Source: Rebecca billardiae RCC1528
Taxonomy: Eukaryota > Haptophyta
Direction: 5' to 3'
DNA length: 64,000 nucleotides
Assembly: GCA_965240325.2 (NCBI GenBank)
Contig: OZ251242.1
Location: 1,178,001-1,242,000, forward strand
Shown: piece by piece, positions 33,926-42,460 of the stretch
How positions within the stretch are numbered: position 1 is the stretch's first letter
Layout: each line of letters begins with the position of its first letter
Notes under the pieces: model-generated
Database searches by the model: none
Seen by the model: only the letters and a program-made list of their open reading frames with translations
Told to the model about the DNA's origin: nothing
Program-made: the position numbers and the translations under genes

Positions 33926-35281
33926 ATGCCGAGCCCCGCCGGCGCGGCGCGCAAGGTGGTCTACTTCTGGGGCGCCAAGCCGTCGTCCGGCGCTTTCGCG
34001 TGCCTCTCCAACTTCTACCCGTGCCGCTTCGTCGACGCGGAGGGCCACGCCTTCCACTCCTCCGAGCAGGCCATGATGCTCGGCAAGGCGCTCGTCTTTG
34101 GCGACGCGGAGGCGGCCGAAGCGATCATGCGCACGCGGCACGCGAAGGAGGCGAAGCAGCTCGGCCGCACGGTGCGCGGCTTCGACGAGCGCATGTGGGC
34201 CGAGCGCGCGCGCCAGATCGTCGAGCAGGCCTGCTTCAACAAGTTCGCGCAGAACGAGGAGCTCCGCGTCGCGCTGCTGCGCACCGGTGACGCGCTGCTC
34301 GCCGAGGCCTCGCCCTACGACGCGATCTGGGGCATCGGGCTGAGCGCGAGCCAGGCGGAGGGGATGGCGCCGCACGAGTGGCCCGGCACCAACTGGCTCG
34401 GCCTCGTCCTCGGCGCCGTGCGCGAGCGGCTGCGCGCCCACAGCTCGGAGCGCGCGCCTGTGTCGCTGCTGGGCGCGCCGCCCGCGCCGCCCCCGCCGCG
34501 CGCGGCCTCACCGGCCGACCCGGCCGAGGCGACAGGCGCGGCCGAGGCGGCCGGCGCGGCCGAGGACGCGGCCGCGCCGCGAGACGCGCACACGCACCTG
34601 CTCGTGCTCGACTTCGAGGCGACGTGCGAGGCCGACGCGAAGCGCTTTCCTCACGAGATCATCGAGCTGCCCGCCGTGCTGCTGCACGCGCGCACGCGCG
34701 AGCAGGTGGGCGAGTTCCGGACGTTTGTGCGGCCGACGGAGCGGCCGGCGCTGAGCGCGTTCTGCACGGAGCTCACGTCGATCACGCAGGCGCAGCTGGA
34801 GGGCGCGCCGACGCTCGGCGAGGCGCTGCGCGACCTCGAGCGCTGGCTGGACGAGGCTGGGCTCGGCCAGCCCGCGCGTGTGCTGCCCGTCACGTGCGGC
34901 GACTGGGATCTGGGGAAGCAGCTGCCTGCCGAGTGCGCGCGCAAGGGGCTGCGCGTGCCCGCGGTGCTCACGCGCTGGTGCAACGTGAAGCGCGCGTACG
35001 CGGCGGCGATGCGCACGCGCAAGTTCACCGGCATGGCGGGCATGCTCGACGGCCTCGGCCTCCCGCTCATCGGACGGCACCACCTCGGCATCGACGACGC
35101 GCGCAACATCGCTGCGATCGCGCGCACGCTCGGCGCGCGCGGTGCCGCGCTCGAGCAGACGGGCGGCTCGAGCGTGGAGGACGTCACGTCGCCGGCGGCA
35201 CCGTCGGCGTGCGGCGGAGTGGAGCCGCGGCGCGGCTCGTCAGATGCGCCTGAGACGGCAGCGGCGCCTGCCTCATCGTGA
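33926..35281 (+). CDS. NADAR ADP-ribose glycosidase domain fused to ERI1-type DEDDh 3'-5' exonuclease
   Basis: A 451-residue single-exon protein with two complete domains. Residues ~12-160 form a NADAR (YbiA-like) domain: VVYFWG, CLSNFYPCRF, HAFHSSEQAMMLGKAL, RHAKEAKQLGR, FNKFAQNEELRVALLRTGD and SPYDAIWGIGL, ending EWPGTNWLG. This family cleaves N-glycosidic bonds in riboflavin intermediates or removes ADP-ribose from nucleic acid. After an Ala/Pro linker (~175-220), residues ~224-405 match ERI1/3'hExo exonucleases: LLVLDFEATCE (Asp229, Glu231), FRTFVRPTERPALSAFCTEL, TCGDWDL, RWCNVKRAY, GMAGMLDGLGLP and HHLGIDDARN, so all DEDDh catalytic residues seem present. ERI1 trims histone mRNA, 5.8S rRNA and small RNAs. 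The combined role, perhaps repair or turnover of ADP-ribosylated RNA, is inference. Domain calls are strong. Confidence 0.9.
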   Translation: MPSPAGAARKVVYFWGAKPSSGAFACLSNFYPCRFVDAEGHAFHSSEQAMMLGKALVFGDAEAAEAIMRTRHAKEAKQLGRTVRGFDERMWAERARQIVEQACFNKFAQNEELRVALLRTGDALLAEASPYDAIWGIGLSASQAEGMAPHEWPGTNWLGLVLGAVRERLRAHSSERAPVSLLGAPPAPPPPRAASPADPAEATGAAEAAGAAEDAAAPRDAHTHLLVLDFEATCEADAKRFPHEIIELPAVLLHARTREQVGEFRTFVRPTERPALSAFCTELTSITQAQLEGAPTLGEALRDLERWLDEAGLGQPARVLPVTCGDWDLGKQLPAECARKGLRVPAVLTRWCNVKRAYAAAMRTRKFTGMAGMLDGLGLPLIGRHHLGIDDARNIAAIARTLGARGAALEQTGGSSVEDVTSPAAPSACGGVEPRRGSSDAPETAAAPASS

Positions 35282-36001
35282 TAATGATGATGCTGATGAG
35301 GCGCACGTCAATCGTCGTCTGATCCTGATCAGTGATCCGGTCCGAGATGGGCGGGAGTCTCCTTGAGTATAGCAGCTAGCCACTAGTTACCGTAGTATAA
35401 CTAGGCCCGCCTATCAGTGGCATCATGATCGCATCATCAGCAGATTGATCAGTCACACGGTGACTTCGAGCCTGCCAGGCACGGCCGCCCCGGGGCAGGC
35501 CGGGGCACGCTCGGTCAACGACGACTGAAACCGAGCGAGCCATCCGACGGCCTCAGTCAATAGTAGCTAGCGTAGTGCGCATCTGGGCTTTCTGGCCGCA
35601 TCGACAGACGAATCGTCCGAGTAGTAGTCAAATTATTAGGCGGTCGTCACGGTACAGTCTCCTGATCAGATCATCGCCGTCGCGGATCAGAATACTCAGT
35701 ACAATCTGTAGTTGCGTCGACTACCTGACTGAATGCGACTTAATACACCCGCTGCTAACGGAGACACTGCAGAGATGTATAGAGTAGATGAGGACTATTC
35801 TTCGTCGTCATTATGATGATCATGATTCGGCCGCTGCTAGTGCTGATATTTCATGCAGTTCGACGGACGGGGTCACGGACCCGACCTGAGGCTGAGGCGG
35901 GCAGGCCGTCACCGGTCACCGCGCAGCCATGCATCGCAACCTCGTCGGCGGCGGGCAACGCAGGTGTGACACAGTGTGCTCCCGCCCCGGTGGTTGTAGC
36001 C
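35282..36001. other. Spacer, lower GC
   Basis: About 0.7 kb between the fusion gene and the 3' end of a convergent small gene. It is near 50% GC with GATGATGA-type words just after the stop. No coding frame, RNA or repeat copy is supported. Confidence 0.45.
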
Positions 36002-36412
36002 CTATGCCGCCATGGAACACGCCTCGATGTCGTCCGACTCCGCGACGGAGCGCGCGGACATGGTCCGCAGCGAGTCCTCCGAGTCTGCGGGCTGGAGTGC
36101 ATTCAGCTGCTGCGCGATCACGTCCACCTTGCGGAGGCGGCGGGCGGGCCGGCGCGTGATCGGGTGCGTCTGCTTCCAGATCACGACGAGCGCCCACACC
36201 GCCAGCGCGACGATCACGACGGTCCCCACCGTCACGGTGAGCAGGACCGTCTCGCCATGCGGCGTGAGCGACGTGCCGTCTGTGAGCGGCTCCTCGCCGA
36301 TGCGCGGCTGCGTCGGCTCGTCGTCGCCGGCGAGGCCACCGAGGCGTCGGCCGGCGCACCACGTGCCATGCGATGTGCCGAGTGCGAAGCAGAGCCGGCG
36401 AGCCCATGCCAT
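36002..36412 (-). CDS. Small single-pass membrane protein of unknown function
   Basis: I do not recognise a family. The preferred ATG at 36412 gives 136 residues: MAWARRLCFALG (possible signal peptide), an extracellular part of ~50 residues, a clear transmembrane helix (VLLTVTVGTVVIVALAVWALVVIW), then a basic cytosolic stretch (KQTHPITRRPARRLRKVDV) and a Ser/Glu-rich tail ending CSMAA. The arrangement, basic residues right after the helix, fits a type I membrane protein. The frame extends upstream to Met codons at 36511 and 36799, but the latter overlaps the divergent CFAP99 start region. Without similarity support this could be a chance frame, though the helix and charge pattern argue for a real product. 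Confidence 0.5.
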   Translation of the reverse strand: MAWARRLCFALGTSHGTWCAGRRLGGLAGDDEPTQPRIGEEPLTDGTSLTPHGETVLLTVTVGTVVIVALAVWALVVIWKQTHPITRRPARRLRKVDVIAQQLNALQPADSEDSLRTMSARSVAESDDIEACSMAA

Positions 36413-36695
36413 GCGCGGGCAGGCCGCGGCGGCGGACGCGCCAGCGCTGACGCCCAGCGCTTGGGCGCTTACTTTGATACTCGCTCCGCGCGGGCGCTCA
36501 CGAAGTCTCATCACACTTTCAACTTCCCAGGCAGACGTTGGCTCGCTACCCGCAAGTCCGGAGGAGGGAAGGAAGCCCCGGACCGGCCGCCATTGCCAGT
36601 TTCGATCTGACATTAGGTCGAAAGCAGCCAGGGTGGCTGTCAGCGGTTGCGCAGCGGTGCTGGCATCGCGTGCGCGCGCTGACGAGCGCACGGGC
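36413..36695. promoter_or_regulatory. Divergent promoter region, membrane protein / CFAP99
   Basis: This 283-base interval lies between two start codons pointing outward and so should contain both promoters. If the small gene uses the 36511 start, the interval shrinks to 184 bases. No specific element, such as a ciliary-gene X-box, could be identified by eye. Confidence 0.35.
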
Positions 36696-39600
36696 ATGCC
36701 CGATGACGCGTCGCGCGCCGCGTTGTCACGCGGCGCGGGTCTGAAGCCCTCCGAGCTCCTGCCCGCGTGCGTCGACATCATCGACACGTACGAGCCCACG
36801 AAGACGACGATCGACGCGCACCACGGCGACTACTGCGCGCGGCACCGGGTGCGCGCGCGCGGCGTGACGCTGCGCTGCGCGCCCGGCGGGCGGGCGGGCG
36901 GGCTCGGCGCGGGCGAGCAGGCTCGCGCAGCCAAATGCCACCTCGTCGCCGCGCGTCCGCTCGCGCGCGCACCGGCAACCCACGCGGACCCATGCCTCCG
37001 CCCCGCGCCGCTGCCGCGCGCGCGCGCAGATCACGGACGAGCAGGACGTGATGTTCCTGCACCAGGTGCTGTACGGGACGCACCGGTACAAGAAGCTGCT
37101 CAAGGTCTTCCTCTCCTCCTTCTACTACAACCACGCGCACGAGGCCGCGCGCTCCGACGCGGCGCTGTACCAGGTGCTGGCGTACCTGGCGATCCTGCGG
37201 CTCGAGGAGCTCGGCTTCGCGCAGTTCAAGCGGCTGGTGCTCTCGCAGGATTTCGTCAAGACGCGCGTGTTCCTGCGGTTCCTGTTCAACGAGGAGTCGC
37301 TGAACAAGTGGCTCAAGGAGGGCTGGCTCACGCTGTACGAGCCGCACTACGTGCAGAACGAGCTGATCGACGAGGTGATGAAGTTTGAGCCTGCGGTGCG
37401 CGGCCTGGTGGAGGAGCTCGACAGGCGGCAGGCGATGGGCGAGGCGAAGCGCGCGGCGGAGGCGGAGGCGGCGGCGGCGCTCGCGGCGGGGCGGGGCGGC
37501 ACAGGCAAGCACACCACGCCCGAGCCGTTCAACCTCACGCAGCCCCAGCCCAGGCTCGTCCCCGAGCCGACGCAGACGGTCGAGCTGCGCGGCGCGCAGC
37601 GGCAGGGCGAGGGCGCGGAGCACGAGTTCAAGGCGACGCGCTGGGTGCGGCGCGACGGGCCGACGAAGGACCAGCTCGAGCTGGACGCGAAGAAGGAGGA
37701 GAACCGGCTCGAGCTGCGCCGCAAGTACGCCGGGCCCAACGCGGGCAGGTTCGACCTCGCCGCGGAGAAGCGGCCGTCCAAGCTCGGCGGCGTGAAGGCT
37801 GAGCTGGCCGAGCGCGAGGCAGAGGCGCACACGTTCAAGCCCGCGCCGCCCAAGCCCGTGCCCAAGTGGGACGCGGACCAGGGGTTCGTCAAGCTGAACG
37901 CGGCGGCGATCCTGCGCGAGGACCAGATCTACCGGCGCAAGCAGGCGGAGGAGGCGCGGCTCATCGCCGGGTACGAGGAGGACCTCCGTGACGCCAAGGA
38001 GTACGACCGCTGGGTGGAGACGCAGCGCGCGCGCGCGGAGGCGGAGCGCGCGGCCGCGCTCGAGGCGCGGCGCGTGGAGACGCAGCTGGCGGACGAGGCG
38101 GCGAAGGCGTCGATGGAGAAGAGCAAGCTGCGCAAGCGCCACGTCGTCACCAAGATGCGGCTCGAGGCCTCCGCCGTCTCCGAGGAGGTCGAGCGACAAA
38201 AGGCGGCGGACGTGGCGGCGCGGCGCGAGCAGGCGGCGGCGATTGGCGAGCTGCGAGAGCGCGGCGCGCAGGCGGTCGCGGAGGTGGAGGCGCGGCGGCG
38301 CGAGGCGGCGGAGGCGGTGCGCGAGGAGTCGAAGGCGCTCGAGGCGGAGCGCCGCCGCGCGCTCGCCGAGGAGGAGGAGCGCCGGCAGGAGGTCATCCGC
38401 GAGATCCGCGCGCTCGAGCTCGTGCCCCGAACTCGTGAGAAGGTTCTCGACCCGACCTACTCGGCGGGCCACGGGCTGCTGGACGAGATGAGCCTCGCCG
38501 AGCTGCGCGAGCGGCTGGCGCTCGCGCAGGCGCGGCACGCGCAGGACCTGGAGAACAAGCGCGCGGAGATTGTGCGCGAGAAGCAGGCCAAGGAGCAGAC
38601 GCTCAAGTCCAAGGCCGCGGCGATCGCGGGCTACCGCCGGCTGGGCGCGCAGCAGGCGGAGGCGGCGCGCGCGCGAGAGCGCGAGCAGCGCTCCGCCAAG
38701 GCGGAGGCGGAGCTGCGCCGGCGCGAGGAGGCGAGCCTCAAGCTCGAGGCGGCGCGCGAGGCGATCCGCAACGCGGGCCGCGCGGAGGAGGCGCGGCTCG
38801 CCGCCGAGCTCAAGCAGATCAAGGTCAAGAACCAGTTCCTCGGCGCGGACCGCGAGGCGGTCGAGGCGAAGAAGTTCCACTCGCTCGAGCGCGGCGCGCA
38901 GCGCGAGGCCAAGACGATGCAGCGCGCGGGGCAGGACGCGGCCGCGCTCACCGCGGAGATCCGGGGCAAGGAGGTGCGCGCGCGCGCGCGCCGAGCACGC
39001 TGCGCCGGGCGCACGCCGGCTGCGACGCCGCGCGCCGCGTGCCCCCGCCCCTGCCTCACCGCCCGCCGCGCCGCCCGCCCCGCCCCTGCTGGCTGCGCCC
39101 CGCCCCGCCCCTGCTGGCACGCCCACCTCCGCCCCCGCCTCCCTCGCTCGCTCTCTCTCTCTCGCGCGCGCGCTGGGCAGCTCACCCAGCGCGAGCGCGT
39201 GGCCGCGGCCGGCCGGCGCGCGCACGCGGAGTGGTCCGACAACCAGGCCCTGCGCTTCACCAACGCGACGTACGACGCCGAGCTCACCGCCGCGCACGCC
39301 TCTGAGCTCAAGGCAGAGACGGTTCAGAAAGAGCGCGCCGCGCGGGCGGGCGTGCGCGCCGCGCATGACGACGCGTACCCGTACACGGCGGGTGCGCGCA
39401 GCGCGGGGCCGCGCGCGCACGGCGAGCGGCGGGCGCGGCGGTGCGCTCGGCGGCGCGGGGCGCACGCTCCCGCCGCGCTGCCCGTTGCCCCCCGGCTCGG
39501 CCGCTGAGCGCGCTCGGCCCAACACTGACTGCGCCCCCGCCGCGCCGCGCCCCTCTGCCGTGCCGCGCGCGCTCGCGTGCTCGCGCGCGCAGCCATCGCT

Positions 39601-40008
39601 CAGGAGACGCGCGAGTCTGCGCACGCGTTTGGCGCGCGGCGGGACGCGCGCACGGCCAGCGCGGCGCGCGCGCGCAGCCGCGAGCGGCGGCGCAGCCCCG
39701 ACTCGGCAGCCGGGGGCACGCCGCGCGCGCTCGGCGGCGGGTTTGGCAACACGGGCAGAGGGGCAGCGATGGCTGCCGCCCCGCCGGCGGGCAGCGGGCG
39801 CAGACGAGCCTCGGGTGGGCCGGCGTCGGAGGCGGGCGGCGCGGGCGCGGGCAGCGGACGCGCGTCATTCTCGCAGAGCTCGGTGGCCAGCGGGGCCGGG
39901 CGGCGGCGCAGCGGCGCGGCCGAGGCGGGAGCGCGCGCGACGGGCTCGGGCGCAGGTCTCGCCGGCAGCGCCGCGCTCGACTCAGCCGCGCTCGTCTCGG
40001 CAGGGTAG
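36696..40008 (+). CDS. CFAP99: Cilia- and flagella-associated protein 99 (CFAP99)
   Basis: Four exons (36696-36848, 37030-38973, 39181-39391, 39593-40008) give 907 residues. CFAP99 is an axonemal protein found in organisms with motile flagella. The start MPDDASRAALSRG leads into CVDIIDTYEP; after intron 1 comes the conserved block ITDEQDVMFLHQVLYGTHRY, KKLLKVFLSSFYYNH, then YQVLAYLAILRLEELGFAQF and WLKEGWLTLYEP, the CFAP99 N-terminal signature. Residues ~330-700 are a long charged Ala/Glu/Arg-rich coiled coil. After LTQRERVAAAGRRAHAEWSD the tail is Gly/Ser/Arg-rich and poorly conserved, so exons 3-4 are less certain. Introns are 181, 207 and 201 bases, all GTGCGC...CAG; the second has a clear CT-rich tract before its acceptor. 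The gene implies a flagellate life stage. Confidence 0.87.
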
Positions 40009-40468
40009 CGCGCGCGACAGCAGTCTTACGGCAGCTGTTCGACATCATCACAGGTGTCGTCTGTTCAGACTGTAGAGTCAACTATTACACACTACGCCAC
40101 CCTGAGCCGTGCGACGCCCGACGCACGTGCGCGGCGTTATCTGAGAGTCTGAGACGGCCTGTGATTGCCTTCTTACTCTTAGCAAGCTGTATGTAAGTGT
40201 AACGGCGCGCGCGAAACCGTGCGGCGAGACGAATATCGATCATAGTCGAACCTCCCTTGGTCGAACGTCTTTTCTAATCAGCTTGCTCAACCGCTGCCGG
40301 AGTGCCCGTTGCGGAACAGCTACGAAAAAATCATCAACTCAAACGCTGCGAATGACATCACATCCGCTCAACCGTGGGCAGCCGCCAAAGTGGAAGTTGT
40401 CGCCAGTAGCGCCGGTCCGCCGCGGCTCCGCGTGTTCCCGTCCAGTACCCCAGGGGCCCCGACAAGCA
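40009..40468. other. Spacer
   Basis: About 0.46 kb between CFAP99 and the next possible gene. It has moderate GC and short AT-rich parts near 40220-40350. No feature is recognised. Confidence 0.4.
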
Positions 40469-41278
40469 ATGCCACGCGCGCTGGAGTGGCCCGCCCGCCT
40501 CGTCTGCGCGGTCGACGACGACGACACCGACGGCACGAGCCGGCAGCTCCTCGACCCGTTCGCCCCCCGCTCCAACACCTCCGCCTGCGTGCACTGGCAC
40601 ACAGCAGAGATCGAGTCAAGATCGACGCTCCCAGGCGGCGCCCTGCTCTTTGTGCGCGTGCCCACGGCCTGGCAGCCCGGCGAGGGCCTCGAGGTGAGGC
40701 TCGCCGAGGGCCGCCACTTTCGCATCGCCGTGCCTCGCGGTGCTCTGCCCGGTGCGACGCTGTGCGTGTGCATGGTGCTCGCGATGAAGCAGGTGCGCGG
40801 CGACAGGCGCGCGGCGGAGTGCGCGCATGGTCGCGACGCGCGCGCCCGCCGGCAGAAGCGTCACCCTCGGATCCGAGCGTGGGCGAGGAGCTGTGATTGC
40901 GCACGAGGCTCATGCGCTCACTTCCTGCCGCGGACCCCGCGCCGATCCCTCGCCGCGACGCAGCAGGGCGGCCAGGTGCACCTTCCCTTTGCGCCACCTC
41001 TTGCAGCCGGCTCGAGCATCCTGGGCAACCAGTTCGGCCAGGAACTCCTGGCTGTGCGCCTCGTGGCGGCTCCGCAGCAGGGCAACGCGGTTCGTGCCAC
41101 GCCGGTGACTGCACGCGACTGCCGGGGCGTCGCGTCCCCCCGCCATACGGCCGGGTGTGTGCCGACGGTCGAGGGCACGCTCGTCACACACTCGGCGGCG
41201 CGGGCCTTCGGCGGCAACGTCCTCGCTCGTTGCCCAGCAGGGCGCCGTTCTCGCCACCGGATCCTGCCCGGCCGATAA
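40469..41278 (+). CDS. Uncharacterised protein with VP-x-GW-x-PG-type repeat motif (possibly a gene remnant)
   Basis: Proposed exons 40469-40792 and 40964-41278 give 212 residues. I do not recognise an annotated family. The clearest part is LLFVRVPTAWQPGEGLEVRL followed by GRHFRIAVPRGALPGATLCV (~residues 65-105). This resembles the short V-P-x-G-x-x-PG...F-x-V-x-VP-x-G-x-x-PG motif seen in uncharacterised proteins of algae and other protists, usually in tandem copies. Exon 2 contains GGQVHLPFAPP and GNQFGQELLAVRLVAAP, after which the sequence becomes Arg-rich and unconvincing, so the gene may be truncated or shifted after ~41100. The 171-base GT-AG intron is in frame. A chance or decaying frame is a real alternative. 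Confidence 0.4.
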   Translation: MPRALEWPARLVCAVDDDDTDGTSRQLLDPFAPRSNTSACVHWHTAEIESRSTLPGGALLFVRVPTAWQPGEGLEVRLAEGRHFRIAVPRGALPGATLCVCMVLAMKQVRGDRRAAECAHGRDARARRQKRHPRIRAWARSCDCARGSCAHFLPRTPRRSLAATQQGGQVHLPFAPPLAAGSSILGNQFGQELLAVRLVAAPQQGNAVRATPVTARDCRGVASPRHTAGCVPTVEGTLVTHSAARAFGGNVLARCPAGRRSRHRILPGR

Positions 41279-41443
41279 GAGACTTCGTACCAACTACGGC
41301 GCCGTGCCCAGCGAGCCGACGACGACTGTATGCTCGTAGTTCCGTGCTGCGCGCTGATACTAGGCGGACTGCCGCAGGCTCGGACGCCACTGTCCCGAAC
41401 TCGTCGTGCTACGTCGTGATCCCTGTACATCATTCATCATCAT

Positions 41444-41508
41444 CCCTGTCCATCATCCCTGTCCATCATCCCTGTCCATCATCCCTGTCCATCATCCCTG
41501 TACATCAT
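41444..41508. repeat. 13-bp minisatellite, five units
   Basis: Five consecutive copies of ccctgtccatcat, the last with a t-to-a change (tgtacatc), flanked by two further cctgtacatcattcat-like words at ~41421 and ~41500. There are no spacers between units, so this is a simple tandem array and not CRISPR. Confidence 0.9.
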
Positions 41509-41584
41509 TCATCCGCCCGGCGGCTGTTGCTCCCTTGTCTCGTCCCGGCGCCGTGTCGGATCCGGGTGCAATGATTAATACACT

Positions 41585-41585
41585 A

Positions 41586-41630
<45 letters not shown>

Positions 41631-41631
41631 C
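41585..41631. repeat. (TTA)n microsatellite
   Basis: About fifteen consecutive TTA/ATT units in otherwise GC-richer DNA, with slightly imperfect edges (cactattattta at the left, ttatactatta at the right). Confidence 0.95.
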
Positions 41632-42285
41632 TATTACTCTTGATGCAGTATTAATCGCCACGACCGGTGACTTCCGGGATCGGCCGGACCGTAGTACCGT
41701 ATGAGCGGCGGGCCTGGCAGCAGCCACGGCGGATGATCAATTCACTGATGCGCGATCGCGTCCGCTGAAAGCCCGGCCCGGATCCGCATAGACTATCATA
41801 GAGTATACTCTGACTGCTGCGGCCGCTACGGCACTCGACGTGAGCCTCAGCAGGCGACTGACGGTCGACTCGGAGACGACTCGGAGTGTAACGACTACAG
41901 CAGTCTGTACCGTTCGTCAGGCTCCGACTCCGCGGTCGTCGTCATTAATAGTGACTAGTGGCGTGTTCGGACGACCGTCGGCGTCGCGGACCGGGCGGGC
42001 CCGTCTGTGAGTAGTCACTGATGACCGTCGGAGAGTGACTGCAGCGTGCCGAGTACTCCGGATGCTATGTGAAATGTGATCAATTTATGAGTTATAGTTA
42101 CTATGAGTCGGTCGTCACTCGACCGCGCCAGCGGAGACTCCCGCTGCAGAACCGAGTGCCCGCCAGTCGGGCGAGTCGGGCTAGTGAACTGCTGACAGTG
42201 ACACTTGCATTGACTACTACACGATATCGTCGACGTGATGACGACTGTTTTTTATCAGCAAGCCCGGACTAGCTAGTAGCTACTG

Positions 42286-42460
42286 CGCTATATATATATA
42301 TGCATATATATATATACTATATACAGAGAGAGAGAGCTAGAGAGAGAGAGAGAGAGAGAGAGACGGCCAGAGAGAGAGCCGAGTCCGAGAGAGAGAGAGC
42401 GAGAGAGCTAGAGAGAGAGAGATGAGACAAGAGAGAGTCATCGTCTGTCTATATATATAT
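42286..42460. repeat. (TA)n and (GA)n simple-sequence block
   Basis: TA dinucleotides at ~42288-42320 give way to a long interrupted GA repeat (~42325-42432) and then a second short TA run at ~42450-42460 that directly abuts the mosaic array. A matching short TA run lies at the array's right end (45806-45816). Confidence 0.9.

Larger units (their letters stand above)
41279..42460. other. Repeat-rich spacer left of the mosaic array
   Basis: This 1.2-kb non-coding stretch contains the minisatellite and microsatellites listed separately. Between them it is about 50% GC with dense CAGTC/GACTG words. No gene is supported. Confidence 0.5.

Noticed and set aside
36778-39624. 948-codon open frame on the minus strand
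   Set aside because: It is antisense to the CFAP99 coiled coil; its Leu/Arg periodicity mirrors the Glu/Ala/Arg heptads of the real frame.
41444-41508. Possible CRISPR array
   Set aside because: The units are contiguous 13-mers without spacers, in a eukaryotic intergenic region; this is a minisatellite.
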